Origin: Acridotheres tristis | Lineage: Eukaryota; Chordata; Aves; Passeriformes; Sturnidae | Length of the DNA: 64,000 nt | Assembly (NCBI GenBank): GCA_037013685.1 | Contig: CM072887.1 | Coordinates: forward strand, 40,909,154-40,973,153 | Reading direction: 5' to 3' | Shown: in pieces, positions 12,501 through 22,050 of the stretch | Position numbering within the stretch: the stretch's first letter is position 1 | Layout: every line of letters begins with the position of its first letter | Made by a program: the position numbers and the translations under genes | Notes under the pieces: generated by a model | Told to the model about the DNA's origin: nothing | The model's input: the letters and a program-made list of their open reading frames with translations, nothing else | Database searches by the model: none

Positions 12501-15105
12501 AAGGAAAGGAAAGGAAAGGAAAGGAAAGGAAAGGAAAGGAAAGGAAAGGAAAGGAAAGGAAAGGAAAGGAAAGGAAAGGAAAGGAAAGGAAAGGAAAGGA
12601 AAGGAAAGGAAAGGAAAGGAAAGGAAAGGAAAGGAAAGGAAAGGAAAGGAAAGGAAAGGAAAGGAAAGGAAAGGAAAGGAAAGGAAAGGAAAGGAAAGGA
12701 AAGGAAAGGAAAGGAAAGGAAAGGAAAGGAAAGGAAAGGAAAGGAGTCTTCTGTTCTTCGAATTGTTCTAAAATTTTGATAAAGGACAGTTTAAATTTGT
12801 AATTAAAAAGTATTGCTAAACAAAATCACTAAATGTCTTTCTGAATCTTGGAGTACTTCACTTTTGGAGAAAGTCAGATATTCACCTGGTGCAGATCCAT
12901 GTAGCTCACTGATTGCAGAGGGGATTTATACATTAGTGCTAGCTGAAGGCCTTGCTCATGGTGCTACAAACATGCATATATGCAGATATATGCATGTCAA
13001 AGTACATTACTAAAGACTGAACTCTAACAGATTGTAAATCAGAAGATTTACATTATTTGTCCCTGCAATTACCTGCATGTACTGTGCTACACTTCATCCA
13101 AGCTACTGTAAAATACTGGTGGGAGAGGCAGTAAAAAACAGTCACTATGAAAAGAAATTTGAACACAGATACCCTACACAGAGGCCACGTTTTTGTGCTC
13201 AGCCTCTCCAGCTGTGGCAACTCACCTGGCAACTCACCTGCCCCAGGCCCATATTCCCTTTGCAAAGTAAAATGTGTTAAATTGAAAATGTTAAGCACCT
13301 CTATTTTGCTGCTGCTCATGATGGATAATAGAATGAAACTGATTTAGTTTAAATGCTGAGGAGTCAGAGCAGAGCATAATACCCTGTCCTTACACATCCT
13401 CTCAGCCTCCCCTGAGTTTTATTTCTTGCTGTACAGCTCACACAAGTGTGTGTGGGGAATTGGAGTGTAAAGGCAGATGCCATTTGAGGTAACTTACTCA
13501 TCCTGGAAATGTTTCCAGTTCAGCACACAAGGATCCTGAAGATAACAGACCATTTTCTCCTGCCCCTGTGTACCACACACAAGAACACAAGCTCTCTCAA
13601 CCACTCCTGGTCACATTTTATACCAATTTAACTATTCTGAAGCTGTACAAAGACAAACTTAAGAGCTGGGCAAGGGAAAACCATTCTTAGGTTTTAGTGT
13701 CACAGCCACGTGCATTTTTGATGCCTCACAGCACTCTAGAGTCACCACACCCGACGCATTTCAGCCTTACATCCCTCTCCTGTGCTGGAAGGGCAGCCCC
13801 AGAGGCCACCTGGCTTTTTGGAGCACAGACAGGCAGCAGTGCCTGTGGGGGCTGCACTTAGCATGTGTAGGGATCTCCAATCTTTCCATAACTGAAACTT
13901 GTCCAGGAGTAACAGCTTTAAGTCTGCTCTGTATCAGCACTATGTTAACTACCAGATGCTGAGGCACTGAATGCTTATCACTGTAAATTAAGATAATTTA
14001 AACCCTTTTTAAGCTTACTTTGTTCTTTCTCTCCCTTGGTGTCACTATCATGAATTAAAAGTTTTTTGTAGAGGAAGAAGCTTCCAGACTATGAAAGAAA
14101 CCAAAACAACAGAATAAACATCAGCTGTTAGCAAAGAAATGAAATGTTGCCACATTCTTTCTGTGGATATTAGTTACAGAGTGAACTGGGGAGAAGGAAC
14201 CTGGAGTGATGCTGGGTTTGTGATCTGAGAGCATGTGACTGGTGCAGCTTCAGGCTCCCACTGTGTTATTAATGACTGTTATGCAAGATGCATTAAGAGA
14301 TACTCACTGAGCCCTTGGCTACTGCTGAATGGCTCAGTAACCACGGCATGTATTTGTAATCTCTCAGCGTTCCCTGATGGAAGTGAGCAAGTAAGTGTAA
14401 GGTTCTCGTACTCTCAAAGTTAAAAGGTTTGAATTTTGGAAGTTTATCTTAATTATTAATTTCCTACATTAACAACATACAATTTTACATTTAGAACATT
14501 ATCATAATGTATTTTACCCTTCATTCCCTGCATGGTCTCTTATTTTGATCTTTTGTCTGGCAATACAGACAAATCTATATTCGTCTGGCAATACTGTAAG
14601 AGAGAAGCTGGTTTTGAGTTCCTAATGCATGCACGCAAATACACATGCATAAGTGTGTCTGCACAAAGAGCTACACCTGAAACATGGGGTGAAGCCTTCC
14701 AGCCCTTTCATCCTGCAGCTTGAGCTCTTTGCTGGTCACATCCCAATCCTGAGCCATTGCTCCTGGGGTGGGAAGGGTTTCCTCCCACGCTTCATCTCCA
14801 CATCTCCCTGAGATGTGTGCAACCCCGAAGCACAGCTGAACCCCGAAGCACATCTGCCTGACTTTTGGGCAGGAACACAACGGCATACTCACCCCGGGCC
14901 TCTTCCAGACGAAGGGAATGGGTGGGTTTTCACTGAAGAAGAGGGACGAGTTGCAGGCGGGGAAGTCGGGGTCCTCGAAGAGGACGCCCTTTTGCAGGCA
15001 CTCCTGCCTCAGCTGCTCGTAGCCCTTTCCCGAGCTGTGGGTGCCACGGGCAGCCCCGGGATGCGCCGCCGGCCGCGGCTTCGAGTCCCGGTACAGGTAG
15101 GGCAT
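333..15105 (-). CDS. CAPN9: CAPN9, calpain-9 catalytic subunit (partial, 5' eleven coding exons)
   Basis: Calcium-dependent cytosolic cysteine protease, known from mammals as the digestive-tract calpain (nCL-4). CDS in transcription order: 15105-14893, 10139-10070, 9659-9541, 8929-8796, 8437-8269, 7736-7653, 7417-7332, 5564-5487, 2265-2105, 1306-1149, 541-333; all introns are GT-AG and every phase joins. The exons give 493 codons plus 2 nt. Seen: catalytic Cys97 in GDCWLL, His254 in KGHAYSVTG and Asn278 in RNPWGQVEW, the positions I recall for human CAPN9. The two protease core domains span roughly residues 42-337, then the C2-like (CBSW) domain to about 490. Exon lengths 70, 119, 134, 169, 84, 86, 78 and 161 match the conserved calpain gene structure. 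The start MPYLYR matches the family. The C-terminal penta-EF-hand domain, about 197 residues in human, must lie left of position 1. No disabling change is seen. CAPN1, 2 or 8 are less likely because the N-terminus and linker residues follow CAPN9. Confidence 0.95.
1149..1306 (-). CDS. CAPN9: CAPN9 coding exon 10
   Basis: 158 bp. Encodes [20 protein letters not shown] then [16 protein letters not shown] and [13 protein letters not shown], part of the C2-like domain with its acidic loop. Acceptor CATTGGCAG, donor GTACTCCTT. Confidence 0.95.
2105..2265 (-). CDS. CAPN9: CAPN9 coding exon 9
   Basis: 161 bp, the conserved length. Encodes [20 protein letters not shown] then [20 protein letters not shown] and [14 protein letters not shown]. 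It ends the protease core and begins the C2-like domain. Acceptor TTGCTCAG, donor GTAAGTACA. Confidence 0.96.
4996..5055. repeat. (TCTCA)12 pentanucleotide microsatellite
   Basis: Twelve perfect copies of TCTCA followed by a partial copy, in CAPN9 intron 8. Flanks are pyrimidine-rich. Confidence 0.98.
5487..5564 (-). CDS. CAPN9: CAPN9 coding exon 8
   Basis: 78 bp; found by splice phase and homology because it is too short for a long ORF. With the two bases from exon 7 it reads [20 protein letters not shown] then RDDGEFW. The EWRS and DDGEFW motifs are typical of calpains. The SQAAR stretch differs from the human residues I recall. Acceptor TTTCCTGTAG, donor GTAAGCCATG. Confidence 0.93.
7332..7417 (-). 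CDS. CAPN9: CAPN9 coding exon 7 (catalytic asparagine)
   Basis: 86 bp. Encodes [20 protein letters not shown] then EWNGPWSD. Asn278 in RNPWG orients the catalytic histidine. Acceptor TTCCCCAG, donor GTGGGTGC; ends 2 nt into the next codon. Confidence 0.96.
7653..7736 (-). CDS. CAPN9: CAPN9 coding exon 6 (catalytic histidine)
   Basis: 84 bp. Encodes [20 protein letters not shown] then YSVTGIEE. His254 in KGHAYSVTG is the catalytic base. Acceptor CTATTACAG, donor GTATGTCC. Confidence 0.96.
8269..8437 (-). CDS. CAPN9: CAPN9 coding exon 5
   Basis: 169 bp. Encodes [20 protein letters not shown] through [11 protein letters not shown], spanning the boundary of protease cores 1 and 2. Acceptor GTTTTCCAG, donor GTAAGTAAG. 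Confidence 0.95.
8796..8929 (-). CDS. CAPN9: CAPN9 coding exon 4
   Basis: 134 bp, from [19 protein letters not shown] to LLEKAYAK. It encodes the second half of protease core 1. The VVIDDRLP motif is near-invariant in calpains. Acceptor CTAACCAG, donor GTAAGTCC; phase 2 at the 3' end. Confidence 0.96.
9541..9659 (-). CDS. CAPN9: CAPN9 coding exon 3 (catalytic cysteine)
   Basis: 119 bp. Encodes [17 protein letters not shown] through GIFHFQ. Cys97 in GDCWLL is the nucleophile of the papain-like core. Acceptor CCTTCTAG, donor GTAAGGTGAA. Confidence 0.96.
10070..10139 (-). CDS. CAPN9: CAPN9 coding exon 2
   Basis: 70 bp, the invariant length of this calpain exon. Encodes [20 protein letters not shown] and GDL, in the linker before the catalytic cysteine. 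Acceptor is CTGTTGCAG, donor is GTGAGTGATT. It ends after 1 nt of the Gly95 codon. Confidence 0.95.
10140..14892 (-). other. CAPN9 intron 1
   Basis: 4.75 kb intron between coding exons 1 and 2. It contains the 340-bp (AAGGA)n tract. The rest is unremarkable, AT-rich sequence with no recognised element. Confidence 0.8.
12406..12745. repeat. (AAGGA)68 pentanucleotide microsatellite
   Basis: 340 bp of uninterrupted AAGGA, 68 perfect copies, all purine on the plus strand. It creates a spurious ORF of KERKG repeats. The purity suggests a young, probably length-polymorphic locus, or a collapsed or polished assembly tract. Confidence 0.98.
14893..15105 (-). CDS. CAPN9: CAPN9 coding exon 1
   Basis: Encodes residues 1-71, from MPYLYRDSK to PFVWKRPG, exactly 71 codons. 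The donor is GGTGAGTATG on the minus strand. The open frame continues upstream of the chosen ATG for about 350 bp, but homology starts at MPYLYR, so 15105 is taken as the start. The exon lies in a GC-rich, CpG-rich stretch of roughly 14930-15560, which is probably the promoter and 5' UTR. Confidence 0.93.
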
Positions 15106-15559
15106 GTCCGCCTGATCCTGCCCGAGACAAGGCTTAGCTGGTGATGGGGGCAGAGTGAGGGGCAGGACAGGTGGAAAAAGAGAGGGCAGCAAGGATACCT
15201 CAGGTGCCTTGTGAAGGAAAAGGGGGTGGAAAGGACCGTGCGGTGGGAGAGCCGGCAATATCCTCCAGCCCTCCTCCGTGTCACCTCCTTGAGCAGCTGC
15301 TGAGCCAGACTGACCCGGCTGCTCTGCACAGCGCCAGAGACAAACACCCTGAAAGCAAACAGGGAGGGAAGGCGGCCGGTGCCGGAGCTGCCCTGTGCTC
15401 CGTGCCGGGCGGGGAAGGGCGTGCGCGGCTCCGGCTCCGCTCCCGCCCAGCACGGCTCCGCATGGCTGCGGGGAGCGCAGAGCCCAACCGGGGCCATGGA
15501 GCTGAGCCTTGCAGGGAACCAGAGCCCACGGCGGGATGCGGTCGCGCCGCGAGCTCGCC
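14930..15559. promoter_or_regulatory. CpG-rich promoter region and 5' UTR of CAPN9
   Basis: GC-rich stretch dense in CpG that overlaps exon 1 and extends upstream to the LTR edge at 15560. No TATA box is obvious close to the start codon. The transcription start cannot be fixed from the sequence. Confidence 0.5.
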
Positions 15560-16102
15560 TGTGTTATAAATGAGAAACAAAAGTCTCGATATGCAACAAA
15601 ATTTAGATTGCTTTATTTGATATAGACGGAGCAGGCAGCGCTGGGGAACCTGAGGGGTCACTGCCCATTCCACGCTCCATCGAACTTTGGTTTGCAGCCT
15701 CTTCTTATAGTGTGGTTTCTCGTTGTAATCAATAATTTTTTGGTTTTTTTGCTGTCATAATTTTGCCAGGTAAGCAGTGGTGGTCGAATAAACATCCGTA
15801 TTCAAATTCACAAAGCTTCCGGGTGATAGTCACAGATCTTTGTAGATAACCACCAGCGAAGTTCTGGAAGTCTGGTCCTTGAGATAGGTAGCTTTGATCA
15901 AACAAAGGCAGGCAGGACTATTGGGAAGTCTGATTTTGCAAGCTGATAGTAGATACAACTTATTTGGAAAACATTCATAACAAGATTTAATCATATATTT
16001 TCTTTATCTAGTGTCTGTGCTTCACTTCAAACCTTAGTATTCTGGTTTATACAAACCCCAATACTTCTGTGATAACACGAATCTTTTATCAATTATCACA
16101 CA
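15560..16102 (-). mobile_element. Solo LTR of an endogenous retrovirus, sense to CAPN9
   Basis: 543 bp with TGTG...CACA ends when read on either strand. On the minus strand it shows a TATA-like CTATAAGAAG at 15701-15710, an AATAAA at 15612-15617 and a T-rich U5 ending TTTATAACACA. This order fits an LTR transcribed toward CAPN9. No gag or pol lies next to it. I could not find a clear target-site duplication, so exact ends may be off by a few bases, or the flanks have decayed. Confidence 0.6.
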
Positions 16103-16404
16103 GGTGTTGTCCCCGCTGGACGTCATGCAGGAGGGACAGCAGGGTCAAGAAATGGCCGTGGGCACGGGCAGGGGCCTGGCCACAGAGGTGTGCACAGGAG
16201 GGGTGTGCAAAGCTAATGTGAAGGACATGGAGCAGGACACATCCTGGGCAACCACAGGAAGAGAATTAGAAGATGTTATCGTGAGGAGGGATTCTGATGG
16301 GTCACACCGAAGGAGTTCTGCGTGCACTGTATCATATGATTTTAAAAACAAATGTATACATCCTTGTCACCAATTTCCAGGTTTCATGACCTTGTTCATC
16401 TGAC
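16103..16404. other. Unassigned stretch between LTR and CR1
   Basis: About 300 bp with no recognised feature; purine-rich, and could be further repeat-derived sequence. Confidence 0.4.
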
Positions 16405-16830
16405 CACTGGTGAAGGGTCTGGAGCACAAGTCTCATAAGGAGCAGATGAGGGAGCTGGGGTTGTTTAGCCTGGAAAAGAGAAAGCTCAGGGGGAACCTTG
16501 CTACTCTCTACAACCACCTGAAAGGAGGGTGAAGCCAGGTGAGGAGTTGGGCCCCTCTCCCAAGTAACAAGCAGTAGAGCAAGAGGAAATGGCCTCAGGG
16601 CCAGGGGTGGTTTGTTTTAGATACTGAGAAAAATTTCTTCATGGGCAGTGCTGTCAAGCATTGGAATAGGCTGCCCATGGAAGCGATGGTGTGACCATCT
16701 CCTGGGATATTTAAAAGGTGTGCAGATGTGTGCTCAAGGATGTGGTTTAGTGGTGGACTTGCAGTGCTTTGTTGGTGGCTGGACTCAATGACTTTATTAG
16801 TCCTTTCCAACCTAAATGATTCTGTGATTT
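16405..16830 (+). mobile_element. CR1 LINE, 3' end fragment
   Basis: Carries the typical avian CR1 3' UTR, ending TCCTTTCCAACCTAAATGAT followed by TCTGTGATT. Upstream parts such as GGAGCTGGGGTTGTTTAGCC and the GGCTGCCCATGGAAG block also fit CR1. 5'-truncated, with no reverse transcriptase ORF. Several differences from the usual consensus suggest an old copy. Confidence 0.9.
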
Positions 16831-19800
16831 TTTTCTGCTTACCAGCATTCACCTGCAACATTGTGTCTCACATTGGACAGTAAAACACTGTGCTGGAGAG
16901 GATGCACTGAAGGAATACTGCTCAGAGCCAGACATGGATATTCCTCTCTGCTTGGAAAGGGAAGAGATGCCACCCCCTTGGAACAAACGACAGTTCCTGT
17001 AGTATAAAACACGCCCCTGAGTACAAACAGCACCCAGTCTCCCTTTGCTTTAATTGGCCCTTTGGTGGACCAGTTTAGCTTGCTGCCAAGAGATGATTTA
17101 TGGAGAGCAATTAGGTGAAACAGAATTAGTTCCTCTCTGTTCTGCTATTTTTCACAGCAGTGCTGGGAGGAAAGCTTTCTTTTTCAGAACATATATTCCC
17201 ATGTTTATTCCCCATAATTGCATCCATTGTTGATGCCTGCAGGCTTCCTGCTGAGACCAAGTTCCCATTGTGCAAATATATGGATTCTGTCCAAGTTTGT
17301 GAGAAGAGGCAGGCCTGGTGCTCCAAATGTGGCCGTCATTTGACCAAACTTTAGGTTTGCAGAATAGAGTCCAAGTTACTCATGTCAGCTTTTTCTACAG
17401 CCAGTGAGAAGATCAAAACCTCCAGAAAGTGACTCACTGTGTACTCATCCTTACAATCCCTCAGAAGATGACTGTGTTTTCATGTGACTCTAGACAGACC
17501 CTCATGGACTCACTTAGGGTAGATGCCTAGATTAAATGCATACAGTCGAGTGAGAGAAAACCCAGACAAGGGGTTAAGGCAGGTAAAAGGCATTTTAGTA
17601 CCAACACAAGCCCAGGGATGTGAAGTTCCCAGAATCTCATATTCAGCCAGCAGCAAAAACAGGAACTTTATCTACAACTCCTCTCTGTGGGCCAAGGCAC
17701 ATTCTCATACACCAGAGTAATGTGTTAACTGGGGAAGGAGATGTTCAGTGCCCTAGTCATGCAGACAGCACACCTCCTATGTCCCAAGGAGAGTAACCAT
17801 CTATCACTTCAGGAAATTTCTTCTTTTCAGAGTTCAGTTGCAGATGAAAATATGTGGGCTGAGCTCTATTGAGTGCCTGTCCTGCTTCAGGGGAATGCAT
17901 GCAAATTCTCTCCTATGGGAACATTCTTGTGTGCAGTAAGACATTTTTTCGTGCTGTAGCCTTTCTCCCGGAGGGCAGGGACAGCCTTTCCCTCCTGCTT
18001 CATGTCATGACACTGCAGGAAAATTCATGTGTCTGAGATTTCAGCCTTGGTGTCAAGGCACTAAAAATGCACAGGAGAGATGGTGTCTGGGGAGTGCAGG
18101 TGGAAAAAAGAGGAGTGAGCAGAAAACACTTATAAAATGTCTCAGTTCTCATGAAAATACAATACCTTGCCCAACACATGTTAAGAATCATGGGTTCATC
18201 TCTTGAAGGGCAGAAACAAACAAATCTATGTATCACCTACATGCTAAACCCCCCCTCTGGAGTTTTACAAGGACTAAGCTGTTTTGCTCTTTTATCATGA
18301 AATCCCCTTTTGAAAGCAGTGAAAGAGCATTTCTCCCCTAGATGACTTGTTATTCCTGCCACTTGGTGGTCTCCACAGATATTCAGGGTGGGACGAAAAT
18401 GCAACACATCCTGTGATAGTCTCCTATGGACAGACACCAGCAACACAATCCTACTCGTTCAGGAGAGTGGCAAGCAGGATTTGAGCCACTGCCTAGAACA
18501 CTTCGCTCCTTAGGTGTTCTGGCTCAGTGAGTAAAAGCAGGGTGTATTTTAACACTCCCTGGAACAATAGGTGGACACAGACAATGAGACGCTTTGACAC
18601 CAGCCTGTGTACATTTCCATTTGGCACTCTGCCACAGCAGACATATTGTGACATTTAAGCAATACAAGACAGTATTAATATGAAATCCTTGTCACTCTGA
18701 GTAATAAAGTCCTTCCTCCAGGATTCCACTGTCTCAGGAACTGTGGGTTTGCAGTCCACCAGGCCTTTCCCAGCAGGGGTATAGTGCAGGTCTGTCCTTG
18801 GTCTGTGCAGGCAGGCAGTGAGTGAGTGCCTGCCAGTGTGTGAGAGCACTGCTGGCCGAGAGAGAGCTGTCAGATCGAATGCAATTAATTCCTAGTGGGA
18901 CTTCTCTGGACACCATTAGGCTCCTGCAGACTGCAGAGATCTCTCTGCAAGCCACACGACCAGGCAAGATTTCAAGGTGACAGCATGACAGCCTCAGTGA
19001 TGCACAGGCTGGCAACGTATATTAAAGCTGAACACCATTTCCTTCCAGGTGTCATCATTAAATGCCTGTTCTGTAACATCAGGAGTTTTATCCATTGCCT
19101 TCAGCCACGGGAACAAAGCACACAGGGAGTGTGAACCAGTGCAATTGGAGCTGCCCACAGGCACTGCCCTCCTGCCGAGCCACACTGCTCATCCCAAGAC
19201 ACCAACAGAGGGGGCCAGATGGGCACTGTGCAGAAGAAGCAGTGGCTCTGGCAGAGGGTGAGCACTGTCTGCCAAGAGCAGAGTCTCAGGCACACTTACT
19301 GCTAACAGGAACAGTGTGATTTCTGTCTGCTGTTGGGTCAGACTTCCTTGGACTTGGAATTTTCTTCAAGGAAGCAGAATGTCTGATTTGGTTTTCTGTG
19401 TCTTGAACAGCTTTTAGTCTAGAAGAGACCCTTATTCACTTTCCAGCATAATTCATGGGATAGAAGGTGACATAAAGGCTTGATGCAGGAAACGATGGTT
19501 TCCATTTCTTGACCTCCCTGCTTAGCATCATGCTGCAGCTCTGGCTTTCATCCCCCGCTGTTCAGCATTTGGCACGTGCTTTTTCTGAGTCACACATAAT
19601 TCCTTCCCCATAAACATCAGGTAGACTCTGGTCATTCAGGATTGAAAGTTGGTTATTCAAATGACAACAACTTGACCAAATCTTTCATAACCCTGTTGTC
19701 ATTACACCTCCTGCTTTAACCTTGGAGGGTTTATCCATAGCCTTTGGCCTGACTGACCCCATGTCCTCCAGTGCTTGTTGCCTGCTGGCTAAGCCCCTTC

Positions 19801-21575
19801 ATTGTCATCTGACCTTCTCTAAGGGACTGGTTTAGGGTAGAATATTTCATTTTTGTGCTCTTTCTCCAGGTGTTTGAGAGAAATTACTGCTTTTGTCTAG
19901 GTCCCTTTATTGTTCTCCTTATATTTGCAAAGATTTAAGGGGAGATGTTATGTGTAATGAGTTACTATGTGTGAAACTCAGCAGCTCTCTGCCCTTCCTC
20001 CTCTGAATTTCTGTGAAGATATATAAAACATCTTTGTTCTGTCTCTGAGATTAGTCTCATTTCGTACTCCTTGGCACCCTCTGAAACTTGCCTTGATTTC
20101 AATCCAAATGCCACAGTCACAGTCACATGAAACCACACTGTTTCTGATACTTTCCATTACTTTGGCTCAATGCAGTGCATGGACTTTTGCCCAGTGGCTT
20201 GCAGCCTGGCACGCTTTGCACATGCTCCTGCACACATCCTTGCTAAGTGGGGACATCTTCTATTGCTCCAACAACAGCTGAGACCAGATAAAACTGAGCC
20301 CAAATTGGGGTTGTTTTTTAAAGAAATTTTGTGTTGTCTTTTGGCAATAAAGTGATACTTTCTCTGGAGAAGACATGGCTTGCTACAGAGGGGCTGAACT
20401 ATCCTTCTGTCCCTCATTTCCTGGCAGAAGTGAAGCAGAGGGAAGGAGGGTAAGCAAGGACAGCTTTAGGGGTTCTGCAAGACAGCATGAGGACTGAACA
20501 ACCCTACAAAATGTTGTGGACAGCCTAGTGAAAAAGCAATGAGAAAAAGGGTACAGAAAATCAAAGGGAGGGTTTTTAAGAAGTGCCCTTTGAAAATCTT
20601 GCTGATTAAGTGGAAAAAATACCTTGGAAGAATTGTAGGATATTAAAACCTAATTCAAGGGAGGACCCTAAAATAACGGTGAGTGTAAGAAGTCTGGTGG
20701 CTTTCATTGTGCTGTGCAGCAGCAATAGGTGATTAGCCTGATGCTGACAGCACTGCAGCACCAGGAGGCAGCTCTGCTCTGCCTGTCCCCTTACTGCCTA
20801 GCCTCTGATGGGCTACCACCCCTTTTACACACCCAGATATGTGAAACATCTTTTTCTGTGCTTGGGTAAGTAAGGACAACATTATCTTTGCTGGCAGCAG
20901 AAATATCATCATTAGCCAGCCATCTAAGTGCTTTACCCAGCCAAACAGTGCAGCTTTCTGAGCTGTTGTTCCAGGCTTTTGTCAGAGCTAAGCACACAAT
21001 GCTGCATTAATTCATCACTTCGGGTGAGCGGCAGTTTTACAAACAAAAGAGGGCTTTTAAGATTATTTTTATTCTTTTTCTTAAGACTGTGAAATACCAA
21101 GTGGCAGTATGGGAGAGGAGCCAAGTTGCAGTATGTCTTCAGCTCCCTGAGTCAGAGGCAGTCCCTAAGGGAGCTTAGCTTTTCCTAGCAGTAATAGCAT
21201 AGCTCCAAGAGCATTTGATTTTTTTAATTTTTTTTTTTTTTAATGAGAGGAGTTATGGTTTTCAAACACTTTCATCAGGGTATGTCGCCAGAAGGCAACC
21301 TTAATCATGAATATTCTGGGCTCAATAATACGGTTCCTCTGATTTATCCCTCAAGCAGTAAGCTAAATTGTTATTTCATGTTTTTTGCAGTTAAAACAGA
21401 AAAGGTAGAAAAATAAAGCACAGTAAAAATAAAAATGAACCCAGAACTGCGGCATTTAAACCTTCGCTTAAAAATCATCCAGCAAAAACAAAAGAGCAGG
21501 AAGTTCTGACTCTCGCCGCTCTATTGAAACCCCAGAAACTTTAAGTTACGAGCTCTTGCATTATTTCCTGTAGTT

Positions 21576-21600
21576 AAAAAAAAAAAAAAAAAAAAAAAAA
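21576..21600. repeat. Poly(A) tract, A25
   Basis: Twenty-five consecutive A residues just upstream of the CpG-rich block. It could be a retroposon tail, but no element body is recognised on its 5' side. Confidence 0.9.
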
Positions 21601-21649
21601 GGATATAAATTTCACTATTCCTTCCTCTTGCTTCCAGAATTACCGGTTT

Positions 21650-22050
21650 AGCAAAGGGCAGTAGGGTAATAACATTTCCAAACGCTGCTGGCCGGGACGG
21701 GGAGCAGCGATGCAGCGGAGCCTCCGCACGGCGGCAGCTTTGGCCAGGGAGCCAGGGAAGAAGGGATCAGCAGCGCCGGGATCAGCAGCGCCGGGATGCG
21801 CGCCGCTCTCCCTCCCTTCCCGGCGCACTTCGCACCTGCCAACACCCCCGCACCGGGGGTTCCCAATTCTGCGTGGAGCCGGTGCTGGAGGAGTGGGTGG
21901 CTGTGTTCATCACCCCGAGCAGGGAGATCCTGCGCGGCTCCTGCAAACTGGGCAGCCCCAAGCTCTGCCCGGCTCAGTCTCTGCTTTCTAGCAGGATCCG
22001 AAAGAGTCCAGCGCAGCCAAACCCTCGTTAGTTGTGCACCCCTCAAATTA
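21650..22050. promoter_or_regulatory. CpG-rich block (candidate CpG island)
   Basis: GC-rich and CpG-dense against AT-rich surroundings. It includes two tandem copies of GGGATCAGCAGCGCC at 21763-21792 and the start of a third. It lies 6.5 kb from CAPN9 exon 1 and 4 kb from the AGT promoter candidate. It could be an enhancer, an alternative promoter or a non-coding RNA promoter; none can be chosen from the sequence. Confidence 0.4.

Noticed and set aside
12322..12771. 149-codon open frame of KERKG repeats
   Set aside because: It is the translation of the (AAGGA)n microsatellite, not a gene.
15106..15453. N-terminal extension of CAPN9 in the same frame
   Set aside because: No calpain homology; it lies in GC-rich 5' UTR and promoter sequence, and the family begins at MPYLYR.
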